Positions 24,348 through 36,384 are shown, numbered from the stretch's first letter. The stretch: 64,000 nucleotides of DNA from Sabellastarte sp. h YS-2021 (GCA_964017235.1 OZ024935.1:86271052-86335051), one strand, 5' to 3'. Notes: generated from the sequence alone by a model not told the origin. Numbers and translations: made by a program.

Positions 24348-24586
24348 TTTTTATTTATTTATTTATTTGGGGTTTTACGTCGCTTTCAACACTGTACAGG
24401 TCATATCATGACGGGTAGTTGGAAGGGCAGAGGAACCAGTACATACAGTTCGTCAGGTTCTATACTGTAAACTGCCGACCAACGGCAAGCAACTACCAGC
24501 TTTCCCACTTGAGGCCGTGCCGGGAACTGAACCCCGGCCTCAGATGTGGGAGGCGAGAGTGTTACCACTCTGCCATCGTGGCCCCT
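24348..24586 (-). mobile_element. SINE family 1, near complete
   Basis: On the minus strand it starts GGGGCCACGATGGCAGAGTGG, has a B-box-like GGGTTCAGTTCCC and ends GCGACGTAAAACCCCAAAT with an AAATAAATAAAT tail. I could not settle the target duplication. Confidence 0.85.
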
Positions 24587-24929
24587 CAACTGATACAATG
24601 TGTTGAAAGTCAATCTCAAATAAATCAAATATATCAAAAGGAATTTTCCTTTCATTTGTTTGTTCTGTTCCTTCTAACGTAAAAGTATAATTGTTTTGCA
24701 CATATTTATTGATTTTGTGTTACGAAAAAAGTTGCACAAAATTGATACTTATTTATACATACATTTTTGTGTGTGTGTTTACACAAAAGTACTGGAGTGT
24801 ATCTTAATTCTAATATTTCCAGTTATTGTGTTACCATTAGTTTACTGAACAATTTGTGTAAACATGTTTTGCACCTTTTTGCTTACTTTTACTGTATATA
24901 TCTGATCATTTGAAAAACAGCCAAAGTGT

Positions 24930-25610
24930 TAAATATTTTTATTCTAAATGTAAGGGGTGTAGGCAAGAAAACTAATACCTAAATTGTTTTTGAGAGGCTG
25001 TCTTAAAAGTGAGGGTATCTACTCCTTTCAAGAAACATATTCTAATTTTGCTTCTGGAAAAAGAGTTTGGTAAAATAGGTGGAGGGGTACAGCAGCATTT
25101 TCACATTGTAAAAGTAACTGTCTTGGCGTAGTAAGATATTTTTACAATTTGTCCAGATAGGTATTGGAAATGTAATTAATGACAACGAAGGTAGATTCCT
25201 CTAGTTGGATTGTTTGATATTGATGATAGTAGGCATACATTAATAAATTTCGATTCCTCAACAGTAGACAGAAAATCTTATCTGGCTGATTTTGGAAACT
25301 TTGCATAGGGCACGGTCACGCCAGTTGCCTGCCAAGGCAGTTGGTCACTACCTTAAGTTTAACCCTACTTGTATGACCGTAGCCTCACTTGAACTGTTGA
25401 CCTCTGGTCATCCAATAACAAAACAGCAATAACAACCCCTTATTTGGCTTCATTGTAAAGTAAGGGTCATATTTGAATTGGTAGCCATTGTGGTAGCATG
25501 AAAAATTCAGTTAGCGCAAAAAGTTTTAATGGTTTTAGTGATAACGTGTTTTAGTTTATTCATTTTAACAAAGCATTTGATACAATATGCCTTCCTCTAA
25601 AAATAATTAC
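24930..25610 (+). pseudogene. Degenerate L1-like LINE pieces (endonuclease start, RT motif A)
   Basis: Near 24935 a frame reads ILNVRGVGKKTNT, like the endonuclease opening of L1/Tx1-type ORF2. Near 25545 FSLFILTKHLIQY is reminiscent of the RT motif A region in a broken frame. Many stops lie between. Weak, but in the right order and strand. Confidence 0.35.
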
Positions 25611-25789
25611 CCAATGCTAGGAAGCGTGTGACGGCTTCAGCAAGGGCTAGGACTTCTGTGAAGGGGTCATTGCATCTGAGCTTGAAGGATCATACCTGCA
25701 GAAAGCTAAAAAAACTGCAAGTACTGCTGATGTTGTGAAATAGAGGAAGCCAGCTAGTAACTCTGATAATGAAACCATTTTGTCCATGT

Positions 25790-28010
25790 TACAAGTCATT
25801 AAAGATGAATAAGGCACTGCCAGGAAGAATGGATAAAGTCGAACAACAGGCTGTTCGAGATTCAACTACCATTAACCCTAGGTCACACACATTCGAACAC
25901 AGGGGGATATCATTGCCATCTTCACCTCAGCAGCCTACTCAGTCGGCTGATTCGGCTAATCAGGTTAGGGACCAGCTGGGAATACAGGACTTCAACTCTC
26001 AGGCAGCTGCAGCCTCAGCCACTCACCATGGTCAGGGACAGCTCCCTAGGCATCAGCCACTCAACCAGGGCTTGGATCCCATCACACATACTCGTGACAA
26101 CTTGGGACAACTATTAGACCGTTGTGACATTATCATTCCAAGCATTCAAATGCTGAGAGGAAATCCAGGCATCTCTGAGGCTGTTAACAACCTATTGGCT
26201 AAGAAGGCTACTCCAAAATCCAAATTCAGATTATCACCCTCTTTGCACAAATCATTGGAGAAACTGTTGCATATGGGATCACTGTACTGTACAAAGATTA
26301 TAGACAAAACTTCAAACAAATTTTGGGTAGATATTCTATATAACTGGAAAAGATTATTACATAATCTGAAGGGCTCTGCACAGTCATGTTTCACTTGTCC
26401 GCTGTGGTACAATCCAAATATCTCTAAAGAAACCCTGTTCCTGCCACAATGTTACAGTAGGGAAGGCAACATGCTTACTTTAGAGGAAGCGAGAAAGAAC
26501 TATCCTGTTAACCTTCATTTCCTTGATTATTATAGGCTGCAGTCAGGTATAGAAAAATTTAAAAAAACACAGGGTGCCAATAGTCATTTTTTTTTACCAG
26601 AAAAACCAATATGGCTTGCAACTCCATCATTAATACATAAGTCTAAAAGAGGTTGTAAAGACTTCTATGATGTGTTAAGACAAAAAAAGGTAGTCTATTA
26701 CATAAAAATAGGAACAGCTACTTCAAATCAATTTAGAACCCAAAGAATGGCAATATATACATTTAATATGCTTTAAAACTATTCTAGATAACCATATAAT
26801 CTGGTTACAATATAGAATCATTCATAGTATATTGGGAACGAAAGTCTTGTTGCATAAGATGAAAAAATCCGAAAGTAATCACTGTTGCCTATGCAACAAT
26901 ATGCCGGAAACGCTAATCCATATTTTCACGGAATGTCCATATTCTACTGAAATATGGGTTTTACTTAGGAACTGGATCCAAAAGGAAGCAGGTTCAATTT
27001 AAAATATAGATAAAAACACTACTGCTCGGACTCAAAGATCACGGTTCAGTCCCTTTTTCTTTAAATGCCATTGTTCTCATAACAAAGAAGTATTTGTTTC
27101 AATGTCTAAAAGACAGTTGTAAACCTAGTTTTAAAGTGCTACAACTTAACATTAAGCGTGTCTTTGATGAACAATCTTACCTTCATGTCATAACCGACTC
27201 CACAGATCAGTTTAAAAAGAATTGGATGCTTGTTTCAAACCTAATCCAGACTATTTAAAAGTAACCCAATAACATTGTGAAGTTTACTAAACATGAATAT
27301 AACAGCAGAAATAAAAGTTATCTGGTAACCATGTTCCAATAAAAAGCACCAAACACTGTAGCCTAATTGTATTGTAATCTATGTAGTGTAATGTTTAATG
27401 TAATGTATGTATTGTACTGTACTGTATTGTAATGTATATAGTGTAATGTTTAATGTAATACAAATACATTAAAAAAAACCCCCAAAACAACCTATTGGCG
27501 TCCTATGAAGGCAACTTTGACTCTGAGCTAGCCAGAGGTAAACAAAATGTTAAAAAGATACAACACTACACTCATGATTCTATAGTTGCACCTCCACATC
27601 TTAGGTGACCCAATGGAGGTTTTCATTCTTCCAGTGGCAAGAAAAAAAGAGTACTATATGATGAGTTATCTCTACCCCAGTAGGTTGCTGGCCAGCGTTC
27701 AAACATATATAGCATTTCCGATCTTATTCTCGCTAAACAGGCTCTCTCACAAGTGATCTTTGCAATGTGGGATACCACCTCTTTGCCCTGGCCGGCAGTC
27801 AGGACAGCAGGGGCTTCCTCCATGCATGAGATGAAGGAAGGGAACCTCTCTTGGGCAGATTCGACACGATGGGCTATCTACAGGCTGAGTTCATCCCAGA
27901 TAGCCCTTGCTCACACACAAGTCTCTACCCAACCACCATCAAGTAGGAGGCAACTACTCACTTTTTTGTACACACTGCATAAAGCAAGGGAAAAGTCTTC
28001 CTCATTCTGA
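25790..28010 (+). pseudogene. gag-like ORF of a tyrosine-recombinase retrotransposon, split by a LINE
   Basis: The first part (25790-26199) codes a Gln- and Pro-rich segment followed by DRCDIIIPSIQMLRGN and EAVNNLLA. The second part (27486-28010) resumes NNLLASYEGNFDSELARG and later WPAVRTAGASSMHEMKEGN and AIYRLSSSQIALAHTQV. That last stretch lines up with the gag-like protein at 37199-38278 (WPSAKGAHAVLLCRMEEGK, then RIRRAHAQKV). So this is probably the gag of a second, plus-strand DIRS-order element. A stop and small shifts are present around 27680. Identification rests on by-eye similarity. Confidence 0.5.
26200..27485 (+). mobile_element. 5'-truncated L1-like LINE nested in the gag-like ORF
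   Basis: Codes the C-terminal part of an L1/Tx1-type ORF2: NKFWVDILYNWKRLL and CPLWYNPNISKETLFLPQ match the intact element at 52577-56389 (NKFWVDVFDA, TPLWYNKEITPEKLFLPE). A Cys-His knuckle CCLCNNMPETLIHIFTEC follows near 26880-26935. Stops break the frame after about 26775. The 14-bp duplication AACAACCTATTGGC flanks it (26186-26199, 27486-27499). The 3' end is T/G/A-rich with a ~55-bp duplication at 27375-27465 and an A-run. Confidence 0.8.
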
Positions 28011-29300
28011 ATCCAAGTGCAACACGAAACAGAGACAGGGGGTAGGTAGCCACAGGCTAATAACTAGGAATCAGCTGAGCTACTTGAACATGGTGTGACC
28101 TCACAGGTCATCGATGGGGAGGGGGGGGGGGGTTCCAAAGGACACAGTAGTGATAAAATTTGTAGTACTTGTGACAATGTTTCTGATGGAAATGTAGTTT
28201 TGAATGATACTCTTGTTAATACAGTTAAAGTGACGTCATTCAATGAGTCGGACAGTGTATATTTGTCTGGTTTAACCTCTGACCTCTATAGTACTCTATG
28301 GGAGGCTTGGTGTCAATATGTTAACCAAGGTGATGGTGCAAATCATAATTTTTGTGCTGATGTGTGTATATCCAATACTGGCAATTTATGTAGCATATCT
28401 TGATGTACTGTGCATAAATTAAATAGTGTTGACCCCCATGGGACCATGCATTCGGATGTTCACCACACTGATGATTCTGTAGTCCACACCTCACAATTTG
28501 TTCAACAATTAATTTGTCACCTCCCGACATTATTCAACATAGGATTTTATAATGTAACTAGTAATTCTGATACTTTGTATTCTTCTATACATGGCTACCC
28601 TTATGGCAGCCCTGGTGGTACTCGACGGTATTTCTCATCATGATGGTAAAATGCAAGTTTTTAGTGTGTTGTTCTTCCTGATGCCTCCCTGTGCGTCTAG
28701 GGAACTTTAGTTCTGTACATACAGTCAGTAACTATAATCAATCATTATACACCCCAAAACATGTTGGGAGGCGTGTAGAGCATTTGATAATTATAGGCGA
28801 GACCAGTTTATTCAGTATTCTTATGGCCTAACTTATGAATCTTATATGGATTATTTAATTGTTTCACTCATAGACTCTCAAGACAATGACTTTAACAACA
28901 TAGACGATGCATGGGACTTGAATTCTATTGAATATGACATTATTGACACAAAAGCTGCAAGTGTCGTGTCTATTTCTGACACCAGGCATTCAGGTATTAT
29001 CAGTTCACCTTTGTGTCAAGATATTAACTATCCTGACAAGGTCAAGGGTTATATTGCCGTCGAATGTACTCAAATGTGATTCTGTTGAACAATATTTGGA
29101 CATGGCTCGAATTGTTAGGCAGTCAGGTCTTCATTACTATAAACAAACTAGGCTCCCCTTAATCTCAGGTTTACGGATAGAAGCTTGCACAATATCTCCA
29201 GTTTGGTTTTCCCCTTTCTATAACCTGTTCCAAGGTTCTTTGTAACCAGAATATTAAAAATCATCACTCAGCACCCCTAACCCAAAACCTCATATCCCCC
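28011..29300 (+). pseudogene. Probable pol-side remnant of the plus-strand tyrosine-recombinase retrotransposon
   Basis: Follows the gag-like ORF on the same strand. Broken frames include YLSGLTSDLYSTLWEAWCQY and, near 29060-29200, SVEQYLDMARIVRQSG then RLPLISGLRI, which reads like the region between gag and RT in such elements. No RT catalytic motif is visible, and beyond 29300 the frames dissolve. A G-run (28116-28132) interrupts it. Confidence 0.3.
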
Positions 29301-29789
29301 AAGGTCATCTCTTCCTACTTGTCCTCCATTCATTCAAAAGCCTCCATTTATAATTGGGACACTTCTCCCTTGTCACATCCAGGCATCCACCGGTTTATTC
29401 ACTGCATAAACATAAATTCCAAATTCTACCCTACCCCATTGGGGTATTTTTGACATTTAAACCTTATATCACCTGTCCTTGTCATGTGATATCCCTTCTG
29501 ATCCCCTTCTCTTCAGGGTTATCTTCCTTACTGCAAAAAAAGGCTGTCAAAACATGGGCACTAGTTAAGATAAATATCTCAATCTTTAACTCGTGATTTA
29601 TCGTTCATTTATAAGTGAATTTTATGCAGCAAAAACAAGCAGAAACATGGTAAAAAGACTTTTCTGATGATATATAATACAAAATTTTAGGTTACATAGT
29701 TTCCGAGATATTACTAGAAAACTGGAAGTTATTGACGCTTATTGTGCATGGTACGGAGGCGCTGCTGTAAATAAAATATATATCCTGTT

Positions 29790-30120
29790 TTGTATATCCC
29801 CTACATGGGTCAAATACGGCTTTCGGTGGATAATAAAATAGGTGCAGATATTAAATCATCTATGTTGTGTCAGTCACCACCTTCCAACAATGGCCATATT
29901 TCTGAATATTCACAGCTTTTGAACATTGTCGATATTTGGATACGGAATCCCAACAAGAAAAGATATACAAGGATATACCTTAATGGACTGGTTGAATCTG
30001 TAAATGATAACCTTTTTTTCTGCTAGAATATATAATATGATTGTTTAGAAATTACCTCCAGCATAAAATCAGACCATAGTCTACTCAAAATTACAATTAT
30101 TCAAAAATTGAAGCATTAAG
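29790..30120 (+). pseudogene. L1-like endonuclease C-terminal fragment
   Basis: Frame reads LLNIVDIWIRNPNKKRYT then, after stops, EITSSIKSDHSLLKITI. The intact element at 52577-56389 has TLTDTYRYFFPDRKRFTW and KPGYRSDHSLVV at the same spacing. The SDH motif is the active-site end of the endonuclease domain. The copy is broken by two stops. Confidence 0.55.
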
Positions 30121-30660
30121 TAAAACCAAAGTACATCTTTTCATCCCTGTTGTGTATAGAATGCCTGTTTATAAAACAAAGTGTAAAATGTCTGTTTTCA
30201 TCACAGAATGCCGTCACATTTCTGAGGGTGTGGGGATCATGGTACGGGAAACACTTGTTGGTAAGTAAGATGCAACTTCCTTAAAGGCCAAAATCAAATG
30301 CAAAAATCAATTAATAATTGCTCATATGGATCTCAACACCCTGCCTAAAAAAGGAGGCCAAATATTTTACCAAAAGCATTATGAAACCCAAAAACAGTCA
30401 TTGACCACAGGCCCCTGCCAGGAGGTGGTTTGAAAAAAATTCAGGATTTCTTATCTGGATTATGATCATTATTAGTCCCAAAATGTGTTCACTTCTTCAT
30501 TCGACCAGATAAAACGCATATAAAAAGATTTAGAGCAATCACAAACAAGTAAACAAAGGACAACCAAACAAACACATATCAAAACATAACCTCCTGTTCT
30601 TGATGTTAGATTTCCATAATTTCTACTTCTGCTGGTCCACCAAGGCCTTCAGTCACTTAC

Positions 30661-31170
30661 ATCTATGAGTTAATTCCTGGTATCTATGAGTTATTATCTT
30701 TTATCTATGAGTTATTAACTTGTATCTGTATGTTATGAACTTGTATCTATGAGTTAATAACTTGTATATTTGTATTTTAATTATATACTCGATGCATTAT
30801 CTCCTTATATTACAGGACTCAAAGCGCTGTTTATCATGACTGCACAAGTGCAGCCCAAGTTCTGAAGTTACTGGCATTCCCCAAACTGAAAGACAGAGGC
30901 TTAGGGATTACCATTTATCAATGTCCCTGAGGTTCTGCCACTCGGGATAGAATCCACTGACACAGGACTGCCCTTTTAAGTGGTCATCTGAGTCAGTCTG
31001 TTTATGCCTGTACCTGGGTTTGAACCCAAGTCCTCTGTGTTCCTAGGTGAATGTATTACAACTAGGCCACAATGACATATATGTATGAGTTATTATAACC
31101 TTGTATCTATGAGTTATTATCTTGAACCTATGGATTCATTAGTAACTTGTATTTGTCATTTAGTAACTTG
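30661..31170 (+). repeat. Minisatellite (ATCTATGAGTTATTAACTTGT unit) split by a SINE
   Basis: About five units of roughly 21 bp lie at 30661-30765, and about three to four more degenerate units at 31080-31170. The two halves are separated by a tRNA-derived SINE in the opposite orientation. Confidence 0.75.
30845..31077 (-). mobile_element. tRNA-derived SINE, family 3, inside the minisatellite
   Basis: On the minus strand: A-box-like TGGCCTAGTTGTAATACATT, then B-box GGGTTCAAACCC (31016-31027), then an unrelated body. It differs from families 1 and 2 in the body. No clear target duplication, because both flanks are minisatellite. Confidence 0.55.
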
Positions 31171-31196
31171 CATCTATTGAAAAAAAAACAGCCATG

Positions 31197-31236
31197 GGTC
31201 CCAGTGGCCTAATGATGAATAAGTTTGGCATTTTTA
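31197..31236 (+). repeat. SINE family 2 head fragment
   Basis: CAGTGGCCTAATGATGAATAAGTTTGGCAT follows the head of the copy at 10461, here without B-box or tail. Confidence 0.4.
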
Positions 31237-31259
31237 TCACTTCACTCTTAAATCTAAGG

Positions 31260-32235
31260 TCAAGGGGGTTTCAGAGGGAAATAATAATAAGCACAAGTAA
31301 AGATGGTTGATAAAAATTAACACTGTGGTATAAAAATATGTGAATAAACCTACTGAGAGTTATGATTTGCATACATTTACACAGCTGTTTGTATAAGTAC
31401 TTGGATTGCCTACCTTTTAAATAACGGCTTAACTTATGCTCCAGTTGCTACCATTTTACAAGATCTAATTTTTATATTGTGTAGTTTAATCGGGTGACAC
31501 TGTTTAGGGTTAACATCAGAATCAGTGTTTGTTAGTTTAAAAATATTGCCAATCCAAAAGGTCCAACTTAATCTTTGATATTTAAAACTTATTGATGCTA
31601 ATATGGATCTTAAACTAATGCTAGGATCACACTTGTTCGGTCTATGATCCCTGACGCATTTCTGACACAGTTAATGGGCAGATCATGGAAACTTTGATTG
31701 CTTTTATTCTAAAGCCACCAAATGCATCATGAATATACTTGCACGGTGTACATTACCAAGACTACAGCAGTATCAAGGCCCGGTTTTACATGGTCTCTTT
31801 AAGACACAGGTCACCTTAAAATTAAGGAGACCTTTACAAATATCGTGTGATTTTAGCAGGCGTTGTTTTCATTAATAACTTGTTATGAGCAAGGAGGGTC
31901 TAAATAGTGAGTGCAATAACGAAAGAGCTTGCAGTGCAGACCCATCTCCAAGCATACATTTAATAGACATCTCCAAATTAGTAAACAAGAATTACCTTCC
32001 CAAAACAAGTTCAAAGGTAAAAATGACATTCTTAAAACTAACGGTGTGAGGTTTTCCACTTCAGTAATCTTTAGTATAAGCGAAGACCTTTGGTGAGGAG
32101 AGTTAAAGGAGAATTTGCCAAACTGTGTTTTGCGAAATCCACCTTTGTGTAAGGAAGTCCTTTACAAAGGAGGCTTAGTTAAATTGTGCCACTGTCACAA
32201 ATACCTAAGTTCCACTTTTGAAAGTTTGCTTCTTG
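31260..32235. other. Intronic, nothing recognised
   Basis: AT-rich, no coding motif, no clear repeat beyond single short words. Confidence 0.4.
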
Positions 32236-32239
32236 ATCA

Positions 32240-33235
32240 ATACCATTAAGAAGTTGAAACTTGGTAAGTCTAGTGGCCATGATGGTTTAAGTGCTGAGCA
32301 CTTTAAGTTTGGTGACCATAGCACCTCCTAACCCAGGTGCCTACTTGTTAATTTTATAGTATTTGTTTTTACTTGTCCATATTGTTCACGTCTATTATAA
32401 GTCATGTTTACATACCAAGTGAATTTATGAAGACTGCATTGCTACCAATCATTAAAAGTAAAACTGGTGATATGCATGATGTTAACAATTATCGTCCTAT
32501 TGCCCTTGTTACTTCATGTTCGAAGCTTTTTGAGTTGATTCTGTTTGAATTTACTGACATGTATCTTCAGACAGCTGATAATCAGTTTGGCTTTAAAAAC
32601 AAACATGCCACTTATATGTGCATTTTTACAATTAAAAATGTTATTGACTACCATGGGAGACAGAATAGTCCTGTCTATACTTGCTTCTTGAATGCTTCTG
32701 AATCACTGGACACTATTTTCTAAATTAATTGACTGTAAGGTACCATTGTTACTTGTACGTGTAATTGTATACTGGTACAGAGCTCAGCTGTTTTACATCA
32801 GGTGGTGTCCACATATGTCAGACAGTTTCAAAATCTCTAATGGTAAGAGACAAGATGGGATTTTATCCCCTAAGCTGTTTGCTGTATATCTAGAGAGGCT
32901 ATCTGTAGCACTAAACAAATCAGGCATTGGCTGCAATGTTGGTACTTGTGTAAATCATTTGTTTTATGCTGATGACCTTTGCCTCTTGGCACCTACAGCC
33001 ATGGCCCTACAACAAATCGTAAGCGTTTGTTATAACTATGGTGCTGAACCTGACATTGTGGTCAATGCAAAGAAATCTTATTATGCAGTTTTTAAACCAA
33101 AAAGGTACAAACGAAATTGTCCTACTGTGTCTCTTGCTGGGACAGTTATACCAAATCTAATGAACAAACTAGGAGCCCATATGCTCATGGTAATACTCTG
33201 CTTAGAAAGGTTGGTCTCTGCTCAAATTAGGTAAA
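32240..33235 (+). pseudogene. Non-LTR reverse transcriptase fragment, Jockey-like
   Basis: Opens with KKLKLGKSSGHDGLSAEHFK, then PIALVTSCSKLFELILFEF, a frame break near 32720, YWYRAQLFYIRW and RQDGILSPKLFAVYLERL. The catalytic box is FYADDLCLLAPTAMALQQ, followed by AEPDIVVNAKKSYYAVF. Order and spacing fit RT fingers, palm and thumb start. Endonuclease and 3' end are missing. The family assignment (Jockey superfamily) is from the look of the NHLFYADDLCLL region and is tentative. Confidence 0.7.
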
Positions 33236-33858
33236 GCAATTATTCCAATCCTATTGTGTTAACATTGCCTCCAGTTAGGTCAACACATGAATAAAACCCC
33301 AGTGTGGGGAATACTATTTTTATTCATTAACAGTTACTACTCTATCATTTATTTACAATTATACATATCTACTAAGATTACATTGATATTGACATCTAGC
33401 CATTGACCCTATATATACATTTTTTACACATGTCATGTCAATGGCTGTTAAAATCTAGCAGGTATGATTAATTATTATTACAGTAACCTAGCTAGGCACC
33501 AGGTTGAGGTGACCCTAAGCCGAGTTTGAGTTGCAATTCTTTGAATCCAAAAGTTATGAATAAGTTAGGGTGGCCTTAGCTCCAGGCTTGGCAAGAGTTA
33601 AGGTCAACCTAAAGTTTAGGTATGAATACTATAATTTGAGGTACTAACAGAGGTACTGAAGTTTAGGGTGACCTCAAAGTTGAGAGTTTACATATAACCT
33701 GTGAGTTTAAGTTAAGATTTAGGTTTAAGCTTGATGTTTTGAATTTGGTCACAGGTAAATTACTTATGTCTAGAATTTGGTTAGTAATTTGAATTTAATT
33801 TTTGAATATAAATAAAAGGGGAGAAGTAGAGGTTTGAGTTGAAAGCCCCAAGCCCCAA

Positions 33859-34850
33859 CTAGTGAGTAGGGTAAAGGTAGAGATGCTTTTGAAAGTTTTT
33901 GGCCACCTCATGAGAGGAATTATGATCAAGGGTGATGTATCTCCAGACGCATTCCGACGTCCAGGTGCCATGGCTCTGGATATGTTGAAGTGGAACATTC
34001 GAATTAAAGGCGAAAGAGGCACCTGAACGCCGGAATGCGTGGAATGTGAGATTGGAATTTTGGAGATTCACTTTTGACAATAGATTTTTAAAATGTCGCC
34101 TGACCTGGTTGTCTGTGAGGGGAAACCACTTAGTGGAAGTCTTATATTGAAACAGGGGTGTGTTATTGGATCCAGGGGTGATTTTAAGTAATTTTTTTAT
34201 GGCCCTAACTGGACAAATGGGGTTAGAACCCAGATCAGGAATTTTAAGAATTTTGACAGATTTCCTGTCCTGTATGGTTTTACTCCATTTAACTATTATC
34301 TGAAGGCCTGGGTTTGCAAATAAGATGTCACCTCTGGCTAGGTGATAGAGGGGAGAAAAAGTTTTTATTGAATGAGGGACCAAGTTAGATAATCTTAGAA
34401 ATGAGAAAAATGCCAGAGTATAAATAGCTTTAAACACTTGTCCCATGTAGCTAGAGTCACAGGCTCTAACCAATAGTTGAAGGGAATCAATGTCAATCAC
34501 ACTTTTAAGTGAGGGTTTGAAAGATGAGCGAAGTGTGACAGCTCGTTGAAAATATTTGATTCTGGGGTCTTGAAAAATGAGGGTGGGGATTCCATACAAT
34601 GACAAGTTTGCTTTAATAGCTGCCAAATGGTTTGCTAGGGTGGGGCTTGACAAGCCATTGGAAGCTAAAAATTGAAGGTAGGCTACTATTGCCATAGGTT
34701 GGAGTGAAAAAAAGTGAGACTTGCATAAATACTGTGAAGGCTATGAATAGCCTAAACATACTTTGGTAACTGCTTGTGGTACCAGGTCTAAATGCCAATT
34801 TGGTCTTCTTGGCTGCTTCTTTGGCCAAGGGAGCCAATCTAGGTGGCAAG
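33859..34850 (-). pseudogene. Tyrosine recombinase of the DIRS-order element
   Basis: The ATG at 34695 opens a 278-residue frame. The catalytic set is visible: Arg101 (FLRLSNL), Lys136 or 139, His219-x-x-Arg222 (HAFRRSG), His242 (SHGTW) and Tyr253 (VWRYI). The N-terminal core-binding domain (AFRPGTTSSYQSMFRLFI) is in another frame at about 34715-34850. A run of seven T on the coding strand near 34715 is the likely break. The recombinase replaces an integrase: known members insert a circular DNA copy without a target duplication. Confidence 0.8.
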
Positions 34851-34854
34851 CCTG

Positions 34855-35160
34855 TCAAATACACCAATCGAGATGTAAGTGAGTTTGTTGGATCTCCACC
34901 CATTGGTGTTGGGGAAGTAGCCTATTTAGGTTTACCTGGGGATCTCCCATGAGAGACCAACGTGAGAGCAAGTCAGCAATATGGTTATCCTTACCTGCTA
35001 TGTGGTTAACCTGAAGATTGATGTCCCAGGTAGCCACCTGGAGTTGCATGTTTCTGGCAATTGCAGCTAAGGTCAAGTCCCTGGTTTTTCCTGAGTTAAG
35101 TGCATGTACTACAGCCTCATTATCACATGCAATACATACTTTAGATTTAGCCCAAGTACT
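34855..35160 (-). pseudogene. RNase H C-terminal part of the DIRS-order element
   Basis: Frame after a break near 35160: KVCIACDNEAVVHALNSG, then RDLTLAAIARNMQL and VNHIAGKDNHIADLLSRW. The CDN and NHIAD segments are typical of the RNase H end of DIRS and Ty3-type pol. It is out of frame with the RT-bearing part, so this copy cannot make a full pol without a frameshift. Confidence 0.7.
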
Positions 35161-36383
35161 GTTCCAACCCTGAGAGCCACCAGAATGTTGAGCATTTCAA
35201 GGTGGACGATATTCAGGTCCATGTAGCCCAAAGGTATTGGGAGAGCATAAACTTGGTTGCCACATCTGGCCCCAAGACCCTGTAAGCATGCATCCAGCTC
35301 AATGTGGAAGGCAATAGGCCTATGGTCAAAAATGGTTATGCCATTGAAGGTGGTGAGGAACTTTGCAAACCAGTTTATGTCTTTCTGAGCTTCAGCTGGC
35401 AGTTGTACTTGATCCTTGTCATGCATACTGCGCAAAACGTCCAGGAGACGATTGAGGAAGAACCTCGACGAACGCACGCATTTGCTAACATACAGTAAAC
35501 TACCAAGCAGGGATTGTAACTCACGCTTTGTACAGCGAGTCCTGCCACACCATGAGGTGCATTTGTTTTGTATTTCATGCAATTTGTCATCTGGGATGGA
35601 CAATGTGAAGTTCTCAGTATTCACCAGTATTCCCAGATAGTTGACGCAAGTGGCTGGCTTGACCAGCTTGTTATATGAAATTTCAAAGCCTAGGTGGTTA
35701 AGCAGGGCACTTAGAGCATCAAATGAGGCGTCAACACGACTTGGAAGTTCAATTCCAAGGATATCATCAATATAATTTATGACGTCAAAGTCGCGTTGAC
35801 GCATCATGTGACGCACAGCGTCGCTTAAACGTTGAAACAGAGCGCTCCCGTGCCTGAATCCGAAGGGCAGGCAGGTGTCCAGAAACCAGGCATTATGACG
35901 CAAGCCCAACAGATCATACTCCAAAGGATCCAATTTTACATGCCTGAAGGCGCGTTTGATGTCTATCTTATAGATTTTGCAACCCTTACCCAACAGCCTG
36001 ACACGTTTCACTACATGATCAATTGTGGGCAGTTTGAGCAGGAAGGGGGTGTTAAGATACACATTTTGGGCACTACCAGCATTTACAAACCTACCCTGGG
36101 GAAAACTGAGGTCCACTATGACCCTTCTGTTTTTTGAGTGGGGCTTTTCACGGGTCATAAAGGGGGAGGTATGTAAATTAGGCAATGGTGGGGTATCAAA
36201 AGGTCCTAGTATGGCGTCATAAATTCTTTCCTCCTCCAGATAGGCCCTTACATCCTGAGGGAAATCTTTGGCCGAGTTGTGATTTTCCAGGTGACTTTCC
36301 AGGGGTGTTTTTCTATCAAAATCCAGGGGGAACCCAAACCTGACTAAGAGAGGAAGTTGGGTATCCCAATAGCCCTTTAACAA
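35109..36383 (-). CDS. Reverse transcriptase with RNase H start, DIRS-order element
   Basis: About 424 residues. Contains TREKPHSKNRRVIVDLSFP, motif A KIDIKRAFRHVKLDP (Asp141), PFGFRHGSALFQRL and the catalytic NYIDDILG (204-207). Then come a thumb NYLGILVNTENFTL and the RNase H opening FHIELDACLQGLGA. The first in-frame ATG is not obvious: the frame is open from just after the stop of the preceding ORF at 36385, so expression may need frameshifting or readthrough. Copies RNA into DNA in the cytoplasm or nucleus as part of element mobilisation. Confidence 0.8.
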   Translation of the reverse strand: MLKGYWDTQLPLLVRFGFPLDFDRKTPLESHLENHNSAKDFPQDVRAYLEEERIYDAILGPFDTPPLPNLHTSPFMTREKPHSKNRRVIVDLSFPQGRFVNAGSAQNVYLNTPFLLKLPTIDHVVKRVRLLGKGCKIYKIDIKRAFRHVKLDPLEYDLLGLRHNAWFLDTCLPFGFRHGSALFQRLSDAVRHMMRQRDFDVINYIDDILGIELPSRVDASFDALSALLNHLGFEISYNKLVKPATCVNYLGILVNTENFTLSIPDDKLHEIQNKCTSWCGRTRCTKRELQSLLGSLLYVSKCVRSSRFFLNRLLDVLRSMHDKDQVQLPAEAQKDINWFAKFLTTFNGITIFDHRPIAFHIELDACLQGLGARCGNQVYALPIPLGYMDLNIVHLEMLNILVALRVGTVLGLNLKYVLHVIMRL

Positions 36384-36384
36384 T

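Noticed and set aside
30661-31170. CRISPR-like array
   Set aside because: The spacing is a continuous 21-bp minisatellite without unique spacers, in an intron-bearing genome.
35832-36137. Plus-strand frames opposite the reverse transcriptase
   Set aside because: Antisense of a well-supported RT with catalytic YIDD; no motif of their own.
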